A DNA stretch of 64,000 bases from Glutamicibacter ardleyensis. GTDB lineage: Bacteria; Actinomycetota; Actinomycetes; Actinomycetales; Micrococcaceae. Below the pieces are notes generated by a model. That model made no database searches. It was not told the origin of the DNA and saw nothing but the letters and a program-made list of their open reading frames with translations. Shown one piece after another: positions 45,047 to 54,176 of the stretch (the first letter of the stretch is position 1; every line of letters begins with the position of its first letter). Where the stretch lies: the NCBI RefSeq assembly GCF_014644555.1, contig NZ_BMKX01000008.1:119027-183026 (forward strand). The letters run 5' to 3'. Position numbers and translations under genes: made by a program.

Positions 45047-46573
45047 TTGTCACAAGATGTGCAAATCAGCGTGAGCGATGCAGCACGCGGCGGACCCTCC
45101 GCGCCGACGACCGCTCCGCCGAGCCGCAAGCTGCTGTCCTTGCTTACTGGCCCCTTAGTTGGTTTTCTCCTTTTCTTGGCCCTACCCGAGTCACTATCCT
45201 TCCAGGGACAGGCAGTCGCCGGGTGTGCCGCGTGGATGGCAATCTGGTGGATCACCGAAGCCGCACCTATTCCAGTGACCTCGCTGCTTCCATTGGTACT
45301 CTTCCCGTTATTCGGGATGGACACGATGACCAACGTGGCCGCGCCTTACGCCAACCCGGTAGTTTTCCTCGTCATGGGCGGCGTGATCCTGGGGCTCGCC
45401 ACGGAGCGCAGTAATCTTCACCGGCGCATCGCACTGCTCACGATCCGTGCCGTAGGCACACGTCCGGATCAGATCGTCTTCGGGCTGATGCTTGCCTCCG
45501 CGTTTATCTCGGCCTGGGTTTCCAACACCGCCACCGCGGTGATTATGGTCCCGATCGGTGTCTCGATCCTGCAGCTGGTCCGCAATATCGATCCCAAAGC
45601 CGTAGACGCGAAGTTCTCAGCCTCGATGATGTTGGGCATTGCCTACGGTGTGACCATCGGCTCCATGGCCACGCTCATCGGTCAGCCACCGATGGCGTTG
45701 ATGGCTGCATACCTTGATGCAGAGCTGAACTACGAGATGCAGTTCGGCAAGTGGATGCTCGTGGGCGTCCCGGTAGCAGTCTTCATGCTGCTGGTCGCGT
45801 GGCTGGTGCTGACCAAACTGGTTTTCCGCACCGGACTGAAACAAATCCCCGGTGGCAAGGATCTGATTCGCGCCGAACTGACAAAGCTGGGCACCATGTC
45901 CACCTCCGAACGTCGCGTTGCCGCGATTTTCCTGGTCGCGATTTTCTGCTGGGTTGCTCTGCCATTTATCGCTAAGATTCCCGCAATTGCGCAGTCGATG
46001 CCGTTCCTCGGCGAAATCTCGGATACTCAGGTTGCGATGGGCGCGGCCATAGCCTGCTTCCTAGTTCCTGCGGGCAAGAGCGCTGGCCCGTTATTAAAAT
46101 GGGAATCGGCGCGTGATATCCCTTGGGGTCTGCTGCTACTTTTCGGCGGCGGCCTGTCGCTATCGGCGATGTTCACCTCCACTGGGCTATCAAAGTGGAT
46201 CGGCGATCAGGTGAGCACGCTCGGAGACCTGCCACCCATCCTCGTGCTGCTTGTGGCCGCGCTTGTTGGCTTGGGACTGACCGAACTAACCAGCAATACG
46301 GCCACCGCGGCCGCATTCTTCCCGATCATGGGTGCGGTGGCAGTCGGCGTCGGCGTGGATCCGTTGCTGATGATCATCGTGATGACCTTGGCGGTGTGTT
46401 CCGCGTACATGTTGCCGGTAGCTACGCCGTCTAATGCCGTGGCTTTCGGATCCGGCGAGGTCTCCATCAGGCAGATGGTACGAGCCGGCGTCTGGCTGAA
46501 CCTGATCTCGATGGTGCTGATCGTGGGCGTCATCTACACGTTGGTTCCGTGGGTTTTCGGCGTGAGCATCTAA
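45047..46573 (+). CDS. DASS-family sodium/dicarboxylate transporter (SLC13/SdcS type)
   Basis: 508 residues from TTG 45047 with AGGA 6 bp upstream; TTG starts recur in this window. About 11-12 membrane helices, with the two SNT motifs typical of the family: SNTATAV near residue 165 and SNTATAA near residue 423. These bind sodium and a carboxylate. It is not related to DctA, so two unlinked transporter families serve the same substrates here. A bidirectional terminator follows. Confidence 0.92.
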   Translation: MSQDVQISVSDAARGGPSAPTTAPPSRKLLSLLTGPLVGFLLFLALPESLSFQGQAVAGCAAWMAIWWITEAAPIPVTSLLPLVLFPLFGMDTMTNVAAPYANPVVFLVMGGVILGLATERSNLHRRIALLTIRAVGTRPDQIVFGLMLASAFISAWVSNTATAVIMVPIGVSILQLVRNIDPKAVDAKFSASMMLGIAYGVTIGSMATLIGQPPMALMAAYLDAELNYEMQFGKWMLVGVPVAVFMLLVAWLVLTKLVFRTGLKQIPGGKDLIRAELTKLGTMSTSERRVAAIFLVAIFCWVALPFIAKIPAIAQSMPFLGEISDTQVAMGAAIACFLVPAGKSAGPLLKWESARDIPWGLLLLFGGGLSLSAMFTSTGLSKWIGDQVSTLGDLPPILVLLVAALVGLGLTELTSNTATAAAFFPIMGAVAVGVGVDPLLMIIVMTLAVCSAYMLPVATPSNAVAFGSGEVSIRQMVRAGVWLNLISMVLIVGVIYTLVPWVFGVSI

Positions 46574-46588
46574 CCCCGCAAAACATTT

Positions 46589-46631
46589 CAAGGCCTGTCC
46601 CCCACGATTTCTGTGGTTCGGACAGGCCTTG
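46589..46631. terminator. Bidirectional terminator between the DASS transporter gene and prpE
   Basis: 12-bp perfect outer stem (46589-46600 with 46620-46631) and a small inner hairpin; serves both converging genes. Confidence 0.85.
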
Positions 46632-46650
46632 AGTGCTTTAGTGGTGCTGA

Positions 46651-48555
46651 TTATCCTTGCGGACGCAGGTAGTTCGCAAGGTCATCGAGCACCGCTGGAT
46701 CCTCGATTGTCGAAGGCACCGTGTACTCCTTGCCGTCGGCGATCTGCCGCATGGTTTTGCGCAGAATCTTTCCCGAGCGAGTCTTCGGCAGCCCGGCCAC
46801 CACGCTCACCTCACGGAAGTCCGCCACCGGTCCGATATGCTGGCGCACCAGCGCAACGATCTCCTTTTTCAGTGTTTCCTCGTCCGTGTCCACACCGGAT
46901 TTGAGCACCACATATCCGCTGGCGCGCTGGCCTTTGAGTGCGTCGTTGATGCCGATCACCGCGCATTCGGCGACCGCCGGATGGCTGGCGAGCACCTGTT
47001 CCATGGCGCCGGTGGACAACCGGTGTCCGGACACGTTGATCACGTCATCGGTGCGCCCCATGACAAACAGGTAACCGTCCTCATCGAGGAAGCCCGAATC
47101 ACCGGTGAGGTAGAAGCCTTCGATCTGCGTGAGATAGGTGTCGATGAAGCGCTGGTCATTGCCCCACAGCGTGGTCAGTGCGCCCGGTGGCAACGGCAGC
47201 TTGATGACGATATTTCCCTCATCGCCAGCAGCTACCTGAGCGCCGAGGGCGTCACGGATTTCTACGTTAAAACCGGGTACCGGGGTGGTGGGGCTGCCGG
47301 CTTTCGCAGTCAGCTCCTCCAGTCCCAGCGGGTTGGAGGCGATAGGCCAACCGGTTTCGGTCTGCCACCAGTTATCCACGACCGGGATGCCCAGCAGATC
47401 CACCGCAAAGTGGTAAGTGTCCGGGTCCAGCCGCTCTCCGGCAACAAATAGTGCGCGCAGCGAGGACAGGTCATGAGCGGCGATCAGCGCTCCGGACGGG
47501 TCGGCCTTACGCACCGCACGCAGCGCGGTGGGTGCGGTGAACATCGTGGTGACCTTGTGGTCCTCGATAATGCGCCCAAACACGCCGGCATCCGGGGTGC
47601 CAATTGGCTTGCCCTCGTAGAGTACGGAGGTCGCGCCGGCGATCAATGGTGCGTACACGATGTAGGAGTGGCCCACGACCCAGCCCACATCCGAAGCGGT
47701 AAACATGACGTCACCGGGGTGCACATCGTAAATCGCGTTCATGGAGAACTGCAGCGCCGTGGTGTAACCACCGGTATCGCGTACGACTCCCTTAGGGGAA
47801 CCGGTGGTACCGGAGGTGTAGAGCACGTAGAGCGGGTGGGTGGAGTCAAGTGACACTGGCGCGGCGGGCTGGGCCACCTTGGCTAGCTCATCCCAATCCA
47901 GCCAATTGACCTCGGAAGCATCCTGGTACTCACTGGGGCTGTGTTCAAACCCGTCGCGGTGGCTCACGATGACATCTCGCACAGATTTTTCGGCGAGCGC
48001 CAAAGCCTCGGCGACGGCCGGCAGGTATTCAATATGACGCGAAGGTTCAATACCACCCGAGGCCGTGACGATGGCTACCGGCTCGCAGTCGGTAATACGA
48101 GCGGCCAGCTCTTTCGGAGCGAAACCACCAAAAACTACCGAGTGCACTGCACCGAGGCGCGCACAGGCAAGCATCGAGATGACAGCCTGCGGAATCATCG
48201 GTAGGTAGATCAAGACACGGTCACCGGTTTTTACACCGCGGTCGCGCAAAACGCCGGCGAAGATTTCCACTTCGCGCAAAAGTTCACTGTAGCTGTACTC
48301 GGTTTTGCTATTCAGCATTGCCGAATCGTAAATGAGTGCGGCCTGATCCCCGCGCCCGGCAGCCACATGTCGATCCAGTGCGTTGGCCGATAGGTTCAGC
48401 TTTCCGTCCGGGAACCAGTTGTACAGTGGCGCCTTCGAATCATCGATCGCTTGGGTGGGCGCCTTGTCCCACTGCACCTCTCGGGCAGCGGTAAGCCAAA
48501 ACGCGGCCGGATCGGTAGCGGCCTGGTTAAAGGCCTGGCGGTATTCCTGTGCCAT
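46651..48555 (-). CDS. prpE: Propionyl-CoA synthetase
   Basis: 634 residues from ATG 48555, set by AGGAGG upstream. AMP-forming ligase with YTSGTTGSPKG followed by VVRDTGGY, a PrpE mark, NVSGHRLSTG, and the acetylatable C-terminal Lys in PKTRSGKI. It activates propionate to propionyl-CoA, the entry to the methylcitrate cycle. It is divergent from the GntR-prpDBC operon, and its upstream region contains one of two identical operator-like sites. Confidence 0.93.
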   Translation of the reverse strand: MAQEYRQAFNQAATDPAAFWLTAAREVQWDKAPTQAIDDSKAPLYNWFPDGKLNLSANALDRHVAAGRGDQAALIYDSAMLNSKTEYSYSELLREVEIFAGVLRDRGVKTGDRVLIYLPMIPQAVISMLACARLGAVHSVVFGGFAPKELAARITDCEPVAIVTASGGIEPSRHIEYLPAVAEALALAEKSVRDVIVSHRDGFEHSPSEYQDASEVNWLDWDELAKVAQPAAPVSLDSTHPLYVLYTSGTTGSPKGVVRDTGGYTTALQFSMNAIYDVHPGDVMFTASDVGWVVGHSYIVYAPLIAGATSVLYEGKPIGTPDAGVFGRIIEDHKVTTMFTAPTALRAVRKADPSGALIAAHDLSSLRALFVAGERLDPDTYHFAVDLLGIPVVDNWWQTETGWPIASNPLGLEELTAKAGSPTTPVPGFNVEIRDALGAQVAAGDEGNIVIKLPLPPGALTTLWGNDQRFIDTYLTQIEGFYLTGDSGFLDEDGYLFVMGRTDDVINVSGHRLSTGAMEQVLASHPAVAECAVIGINDALKGQRASGYVVLKSGVDTDEETLKKEIVALVRQHIGPVADFREVSVVAGLPKTRSGKILRKTMRQIADGKEYTVPSTIEDPAVLDDLANYLRPQG

Positions 48556-48647
48556 GTTTCCCTCCTGGGGCCGGGCATCGTCACCCGGCGGCTGTGCGGT
48601 TGCTACACCTACTAGCGTATGAGGGCAGTCACATGTTCGCAAGTTAT

Positions 48648-48720
48648 TTGTATACATTTCTGCGAAGATTGCGAAAAGATTTACGCTTTACTATCCCTTT
48701 CCGGCTATTCATGTATACAA
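48648..48720. promoter_or_regulatory. Pair of identical inverted operator sites between prpE and gntR
   Basis: 48648-48657 reads TTGTATACAT and 48711-48720 reads ATGTATACAA, exact reverse complements of each other with a shared TGTATACA palindrome. They are 63 bp apart, six helical turns. The second site ends 7 bp before the GntR ATG. GntR-FCD regulators bind short palindromes of this kind, so these are likely its sites; this is inference. Confidence 0.7.
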
Positions 48721-48727
48721 TCGAACC

Positions 48728-49378
48728 ATGAAAGCAAGCGACAAGGTCTACGAGAGCCTGCGCCGCGACATCGTCGAATGGCGGTTGTCACCGGGCACGG
48801 TACTCGCCGAGGTGGAGCAGTCCGACAGGCTTGGAGTTTCCCGTACCCCAGTGCGTGAAGCCTTAGCCCGACTGGTCGCTGATGGGTTAGCGGTGCAACA
48901 GCGCGGACGCGGTGCGATCGTCTCCGAAATCTCCGATACCCACGTCGAAGACCTCTTCGTTTTGCGCCGGGCGTTGGAATGCGAAAGCGCACGCCTCGCA
49001 GCACGCTCCACTCATGGCGCTGATTTTGCCCTGTTGGCACAGCGTTTCGAAACCGCGGCGCAGCAATTGCGCGCCGAAGCCGCCACCGACGGGTACTACC
49101 AGTTGGTCAGCGAACTCGACGAGATGATCGACACGGCAGCGAACAATACGTACCTCTCCGGTGCGCTGCGCACACTACGCGTTCATCTGCAACGCGTCCG
49201 TCGGCTAGCAAAAGACAATCCAGAGCGATTATTAGAATCCGCCGGAGAACATGCGGCGATTGCCAGGGCGATCGCCAGCGGGAAACCAGAGGTCGCTGCC
49301 GCGGCCACCACGGTCCACCTACACCAATCGTTTGAACACATCATGACCCACGCGGTCGCCACTGAAAGGACACCATGA
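48728..49378 (+). CDS. GntR/FCD-family transcriptional regulator of propionate genes
   Basis: 216 residues. N-terminal winged helix ([27 protein letters not shown]) and C-terminal FCD helical sensor domain with metal-binding Asp/His residues. The start ATG 48728 has no ribosome binding site and lies 7 bp from a palindrome, so leaderless, autoregulated expression is likely. The stop overlaps prpD (ATGA). The effector is perhaps 2-methylcitrate or a related tricarboxylate, inferred from the operon. Confidence 0.9.
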   Translation: MKASDKVYESLRRDIVEWRLSPGTVLAEVEQSDRLGVSRTPVREALARLVADGLAVQQRGRGAIVSEISDTHVEDLFVLRRALECESARLAARSTHGADFALLAQRFETAAQQLRAEAATDGYYQLVSELDEMIDTAANNTYLSGALRTLRVHLQRVRRLAKDNPERLLESAGEHAAIARAIASGKPEVAAAATTVHLHQSFEHIMTHAVATERTP

Positions 49379-50892
49379 TCAATCATCCAGTTCGCGTTTA
49401 CCGCTCCGAAGAAAACCTCGCCCGCGAGGATCAGCTAGCGCACAAGATCGCAACCGTTGCAGCCGATCCGGTAGAAGTGACCGCTGAGGTCACCGACATG
49501 ATCATTAACCGCATCATCGACAACGCTTCGGTGGCTATCGCCTCACTGAACCGCGGTCCAATCGTTGCCGCTCGATCCCAAGCGCTAACCCACGCACCGT
49601 CCACCGGTGGCAAGGGCGCCAACGTCTTCGGCATCACCGAAAAGGTCTCCCCCGAGTGGGCAGCCTGGGCTAACGGCGTTGCAGTGCGCGAGCTCGATTA
49701 CCATGACACCTTCCTGGCCGCCGAGTACTCACACCCAGGCGATAACATCCCACCCATCTTGGCCGTCGCCCAGCACACCGGTGCTTCGGGCAAGGATCTG
49801 ATCCGTGGCATCGCCACCGGGTACGAAATCCAGGTTGATCTGGTGAAGGCCATCTGCCTGCACAAGCACAAGATCGACCACGTAGCCCATCTGGGCCCCT
49901 CGGCTTCGGCCGGCATCGGCACCCTGTTGGGTCTAGATGTTGAAACCATCTTCCAGGCTGTCGGCCAGGGCTTGCACACCACCACCGCAACCCGACAGTC
50001 ACGTAAGGGCGAAATCTCCACCTGGAAGGCACATGCCCCAGCCTTCGCCGGCAAGATGGCAGTTGAAGCAGCTGACCGTGCGATGCGCGGCCAGACCTCA
50101 CCAGTGCCAATCTATGAAGGCGAAGATGGCGTGATCGCCTGGATGCTCGACGGCAAGGATGCCGCCTACGAGGTGCCGTTGCCAGAGGCTGGCGAAGCAA
50201 AGCGCGCCATCATGGACACCTACACCAAGGAACACTCGGCTGAATACCAGGCGCAGGCCTGGATCGACCTGGCTCGCAAGCTGCATGGTGAGCACCCAGA
50301 AGCCACCGAGGCGAAGAATGTGAAGTCGGTGCTGATCAAGACCAGCCACCACACTCACTACGTCATTGGTTCCGGCGCCAACGATCCACAGAAGTACGAT
50401 CCAACCGCTTCACGCGAGACCCTGGATCACTCGATTCCATACATCTTCACCGTCGCCCTGCAGGACGGCGCATGGCACCACGTGGATTCCTACTCCCCGG
50501 AGCGTGCCGGCCGTGAAGACACCGTGGCACTGTGGCACAAGGTCACCACCGAAGAAGACGCTGAGTGGACCCGTCGCTACCACTCGCTGGACATCGCAGA
50601 GAAGGCCTTCGGCGGCAGCGTCGAAATCACGCTGAACGATGGCACCGTGATCACCGACCAGATCGCTGTGGCCGACGCGCACCCACTAGGCGCTCGACCA
50701 TTCGCTCGCGAGCAGTACATCAACAAGTTCCGCAGCCTTGCCACCGGCCTGGTCGACGACGCGGAAATCGACCGCTTCATCGCCGCCGCCGAAAACCTGG
50801 AAAATCTGGGTGCCGGCGAGCTGGAACAGCTAAACATCGTTGCGGCAGCCGGAGTTATCGACGCCGCAGCCGCACCGAAGGGCCTGTTCTAG
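49375..50892 (+). CDS. prpD: 2-methylcitrate dehydratase
   Basis: 505 residues of the MmgE/PrpD family. Conserved stretches [28 protein letters not shown] and [16 protein letters not shown] are visible. It dehydrates 2-methylcitrate on the route from propionyl-CoA to pyruvate and succinate. AAAGGA lies just before ATG 49375. Second gene of a four-gene operon. Confidence 0.95.
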   Translation: MINHPVRVYRSEENLAREDQLAHKIATVAADPVEVTAEVTDMIINRIIDNASVAIASLNRGPIVAARSQALTHAPSTGGKGANVFGITEKVSPEWAAWANGVAVRELDYHDTFLAAEYSHPGDNIPPILAVAQHTGASGKDLIRGIATGYEIQVDLVKAICLHKHKIDHVAHLGPSASAGIGTLLGLDVETIFQAVGQGLHTTTATRQSRKGEISTWKAHAPAFAGKMAVEAADRAMRGQTSPVPIYEGEDGVIAWMLDGKDAAYEVPLPEAGEAKRAIMDTYTKEHSAEYQAQAWIDLARKLHGEHPEATEAKNVKSVLIKTSHHTHYVIGSGANDPQKYDPTASRETLDHSIPYIFTVALQDGAWHHVDSYSPERAGREDTVALWHKVTTEEDAEWTRRYHSLDIAEKAFGGSVEITLNDGTVITDQIAVADAHPLGARPFAREQYINKFRSLATGLVDDAEIDRFIAAAENLENLGAGELEQLNIVAAAGVIDAAAAPKGLF

Positions 50893-50893
50893 G

Positions 50894-51823
50894 ATGTTGT
50901 ACTCAACTAAAACCCCAGCGGCCAAGCGTGCCGCGCTACGCGAAATGCTCACCCCGGGAGCTGCTCGCCAGTTCCCCGGAGCGTTCAACCCACTCTCGGC
51001 CAAGCTGATCAGTGAGAAGAACTTCGACGGCATCTACATTTCCGGTGCAGTGCTCGCCAACGACCTGGGCCTCCCCGACATTGGACTGACCTCTCTGACC
51101 GAGGTCGCCACGCGTGCCGGACAGATCGCCCGAATGAGCGATTTGCCTTCGATCGTGGACGCAGACACCGGGTTTGGTGAACCGATGAACGTGGCCCGCT
51201 CGATCCAAGAGCTGGAATACGCTGGCTTGGCCGGCTGCCATATCGAAGACCAGTTCAATCCGAAGCGCTGCGGCCACTTGGACGGCAAGAACGTGGTGGA
51301 TACCGAGACCATGCTCAAGCGCATCGCCGCAGCAGCCGACGCACGCATTGATGAGAACTTCTTGATCATGGCGCGCACCGACATCCGTGCGGTGGAAGGT
51401 CTGGATGCTGCGATCGACCGGGCAAAGGCGATGGTTGATGCCGGGGCGGACTCCATCTTCCCTGAGGCCATGAAGAATGTGTCGGAATTTGAAGCCATCT
51501 GTAATGCGGTTGATGTACCGGTGTTGGCGAATATGACCGAGTTCGGCAAGTCCGAGCTTTTCAACCGCCAGGAGCTGGCCGATGCCGGTGTTGCACTAAT
51601 CATTTACCCGGTGACCTTGCTGCGTAGCGCCATGGGTGCGGCCGAGCGAGTACTCGACGCAATTAGCGAAGATGGAACTCAAGAGCGCGAAGTGGATAAC
51701 ATGTTAACCAGGTCACGTCTCTACGAGCTAGTCGACTATGAGGCGTACAACCGATTCGACACCGGGATCTTCAACTTCCAAGTTCCCACCCTCGACATCG
51801 ATACCAATAACTCGAACCTCTAG
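50894..51823 (+). CDS. prpB: Methylisocitrate lyase
   Basis: 309 residues from ATG 50894, directly after the prpD stop; the longer frame lies inside prpD. Isocitrate lyase superfamily marks: DADTGFGEP and the catalytic loop HIEDQFNPKRCGH (KRCGH). It splits 2-methylisocitrate into pyruvate and succinate. The order prpD-prpB-prpC is that of corynebacteria. Confidence 0.95.
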   Translation: MLYSTKTPAAKRAALREMLTPGAARQFPGAFNPLSAKLISEKNFDGIYISGAVLANDLGLPDIGLTSLTEVATRAGQIARMSDLPSIVDADTGFGEPMNVARSIQELEYAGLAGCHIEDQFNPKRCGHLDGKNVVDTETMLKRIAAAADARIDENFLIMARTDIRAVEGLDAAIDRAKAMVDAGADSIFPEAMKNVSEFEAICNAVDVPVLANMTEFGKSELFNRQELADAGVALIIYPVTLLRSAMGAAERVLDAISEDGTQEREVDNMLTRSRLYELVDYEAYNRFDTGIFNFQVPTLDIDTNNSNL

Positions 51824-51855
51824 TACGGGGATCCATCAACGAAGAGGATGCACTT

Positions 51856-52995
51856 ATGAGCACCACCGAGGATATCAAGAAGGGCCTTGCCGGCGTCGTC
51901 GTGGATTACACGGCGGTCTCTAAGGTCAATCCGGAGACCAACTCGCTGCTTTATCGTGGCTACCCGGTACAGGATCTCGCGGCAAGCAAGTCCTTCGAAG
52001 AAGTCGCACTACTGCTGTGGACTGGTGAATTGCCAAGCGAGTCGGAGCTGACCGAATTCAGCGCCTTCGAGCGAGCTAATCGTGCGCTCGATCCACGCGT
52101 GAAGGCTGCTATTGACCTACTGCCTACCGATTGCCATCCAATGGATGTTGGACGCACGGCCGTATCGGTGATCGGCGCCAACCACGCAGAGGCAGAAAAT
52201 TCCTCCCCCGAGGCGGAACTGCGCAAGGCCAAGGAACTGTTCGCGGCTTTCCCAGCGGTCGTCGCCTATGATCAGCGCCGTCGTCGTGGCCAAGAGCTCG
52301 TGGCACCACGCGAGGATTTGGACTACTCGTCGAACTTCTTATGGATGAGCTTCGGTGAAGAGGCTGCCCCCGAGGTAGTCGACGCGTTCCGCGTGTCGAT
52401 GGTGCTCTATGCGGAGCACTCCTTCAATGCCTCCACCTTCACCGCACGCGTAATTACCTCGACGCTCTCGGACCTGCACTCGGCTGTCACCGGCGCCATC
52501 GGTGCTTTGAAGGGTCCTTTGCACGGCGGCGCCAACGAGGCGGTGATGCACACCTTCGACGAGATCGGTATCGACAAGAACGAATCCCGCAAGGATGCTG
52601 CCGTCCGTGCGAAGGCGTGGATGGAAGATGCGCTGGCACAGAAGAAGAAGGTCATGGGTTTCGGCCACCGCGTGTACAAGCACGGTGACTCGCGGGTACC
52701 AACGATGAAGGCTGCGCTGGACAAGATGATCGAGCATTACGGTCGTTCCGAAATGCTTGGACTCTACGATGGCCTGGAGTCGGCCATGGATGAGGCGAAG
52801 GCGATCAAACCAAACCTCGACTACCCAGCCGGCCCGACCTATCACTTGATGGGTTTTGACACCGAAATGTTCACCCCGATCTTCATCGCGGCACGCATCA
52901 CCGGCTGGACCGCCCACATCTTCGAGCAGCGCGCCTCAAACGCACTGATCCGTCCGTTGTCCGCGTACAACGGTCCGGAGCAGCGCGCGCTGTAA
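51856..52995 (+). CDS. prpC: 2-methylcitrate synthase/citrate synthase
   Basis: 379 residues. Citrate synthase fold with LHGGANEAV and GFGHRVYK, catalytic His residues in both, and later Asp/Arg residues. It condenses propionyl-CoA (and acetyl-CoA) with oxaloacetate, which pyruvate carboxylase in this window helps supply. AGAGGA upstream of ATG 51856. Last gene of the operon, followed by a terminator. Confidence 0.95.
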   Translation: MSTTEDIKKGLAGVVVDYTAVSKVNPETNSLLYRGYPVQDLAASKSFEEVALLLWTGELPSESELTEFSAFERANRALDPRVKAAIDLLPTDCHPMDVGRTAVSVIGANHAEAENSSPEAELRKAKELFAAFPAVVAYDQRRRRGQELVAPREDLDYSSNFLWMSFGEEAAPEVVDAFRVSMVLYAEHSFNASTFTARVITSTLSDLHSAVTGAIGALKGPLHGGANEAVMHTFDEIGIDKNESRKDAAVRAKAWMEDALAQKKKVMGFGHRVYKHGDSRVPTMKAALDKMIEHYGRSEMLGLYDGLESAMDEAKAIKPNLDYPAGPTYHLMGFDTEMFTPIFIAARITGWTAHIFEQRASNALIRPLSAYNGPEQRAL

Positions 52996-53006
52996 CAAGA
53001 ATCCGT

Positions 53007-53052
53007 ACACAAGAGCGGAGTCGGGCCGATCGGTTCGACTCCGCTCTTGTGT
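53007..53052 (+). terminator. Terminator after prpC
   Basis: A 17-bp perfect stem (53007-53023 with 53036-53052) 11 bp after the prpC stop. Confidence 0.85.
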
Positions 53053-53120
53053 TAACTGACACGGCGGTATGTTGCTTATCGATAAGTGTTCATCGTAAGA
53101 GGACAACAGGTGTATCTTCC

Positions 53121-53393
53121 ATGGGCACATCGAGTACCCTCGCAGTGAGAATCGTGCTGGGTCTGATCATCGTCGCGATTTCCATGGGCTCACTGATGAC
53201 ATTTATTCTGGGCACGGTCATGGCCCCAGACGATGCAGTAGCACCGACAGTAGTGCTCTTGGTGGGTGGATTCGGAGTCCTGCTAGCTGGGATCGCGCTC
53301 ATCGTGTGGGTCCTGCGCCAATTGTTTTTCCAAGCCTCAACCACCGAAGCCCAGGCAGCGGCGTTGCGCACGGAGTTGGGCGTCGTGATCTAA
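53121..53393 (+). CDS. Short two-helix membrane protein, possibly a shortened DUF2975 protein
   Basis: 90 residues from ATG 53121: two membrane helices (about 8-32 and 40-65) and a charged C-terminus ending ELGVVI. Full DUF2975 proteins have about 150-165 residues and four helices and are usually followed at once by a small helix-turn-helix gene. Exactly such a gene, decayed, follows here as TAATG. The short length suggests truncation. The family link rests on the pair and the C-terminus; moderate confidence. Confidence 0.55.
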   Translation: MGTSSTLAVRIVLGLIIVAISMGSLMTFILGTVMAPDDAVAPTVVLLVGGFGVLLAGIALIVWVLRQLFFQASTTEAQAAALRTELGVVI

Positions 53394-53645
53394 TGGCCAT
53401 CAGAGTAGACATCGATGTCATGCTCTCCCGCCGAAAATGGCGGTTGGTGAACTAGTCGAAAAATCGGCATCACCCATGCAAATCTTGCAGTTCTCAAAAA
53501 TGGGCGTACCAAAGCCGTCCGCTTCAGCACGTTGGAAGCCTGATCTGAAGCACTCGATTGCCAGCCCGGAGACCTGCTAATTTACGAGCCCAACCCCGCC
53601 CAGGCTAGCGAAGAAAGACCCTCGATCCTCAGTACCGCAGAATAA
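53393..53645 (+). pseudogene. Decayed HTH_26 (XRE-type) regulator
   Basis: The reading MAIRVDIDVMLSRRK is the start of an HTH_26 protein. One base frameshift near 53440 moves to MAVGELVEK, a second near 53461 to IGITHANLAVLKNG and RTKAVRFSTLEA, then an in-frame TGA, then SEALDCQPGDLLIYEP. All parts of the normal 70-residue protein are present but spread over frames. Normal relatives pair with DUF2975 membrane proteins. Confidence 0.8.
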
Positions 53646-53662
53646 TCCTAGATCCTGGTGCT

Positions 53663-54166
53663 TTACTCAGGCCAAGGCGCCAAGGCGATCTCTTGCAGGG
53701 TTTGATTATCCGCCGCATAACTGATGTGGGCGGTGAATTGTTCTCCCGCCAGCATGCGTGGAAGCCATAACGGGGAATCTTCCCACATTTGTGTCACCGG
53801 CAATGCGCTGGCTGAAAACCACAACGGTTCCAGTTCCTCGCTGGGTGCAAGACTCCCGCTGGCTAAACGCGCGATGAATACTGCACAGTCCATGTCAGAG
53901 CTCGGATTGGCCGGAAAATTGAAGACTATCTTGGCCGCTGGCCGAAGCTGGTCCGAAGCCACAAGCAGCCCGGTTTCTTCGAAGAACTCACGAATTCCAG
54001 CTTGCTCGGATGTTTCGCCGGGCTCAATCTTCCCGCCGGGCAAAACGATCTTGCCGATGCCAAAACCACGCAGTTTTCTCCCAAGCAGTACCTCGGTACC
54101 GAATTCACCGTCGCGTAGCAAAGCAAGTAAAGCAACGGGTTTCGGCCGGGACAAATTCATTGACAT
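53663..54166 (-). CDS. NUDIX hydrolase, MutT/8-oxo-dGTP type
   Basis: 167 residues from ATG 54166; a TTG at 54172 or an ATG at 54160 are also possible. The Nudix box is GGKIEPGETSEQAGIREFF followed by EETGL, with the REFFEE core and a full metal site. The sequence before the box (GIGKIVLPGG) is like MTH1-type purine triphosphate pyrophosphatases, so it may clean oxidised nucleotides. Adjacent to xerD. Confidence 0.85.
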   Translation of the reverse strand: MSMNLSRPKPVALLALLRDGEFGTEVLLGRKLRGFGIGKIVLPGGKIEPGETSEQAGIREFFEETGLLVASDQLRPAAKIVFNFPANPSSDMDCAVFIARLASGSLAPSEELEPLWFSASALPVTQMWEDSPLWLPRMLAGEQFTAHISYAADNQTLQEIALAPWPE

Positions 54167-54176
54167 GCCCAAAAAC

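Noticed and set aside
49670..50200. 176-aa Arg/His-rich frame opposite prpD
   Set aside because: Shadow with biased composition; prpD motifs are intact on the other strand.
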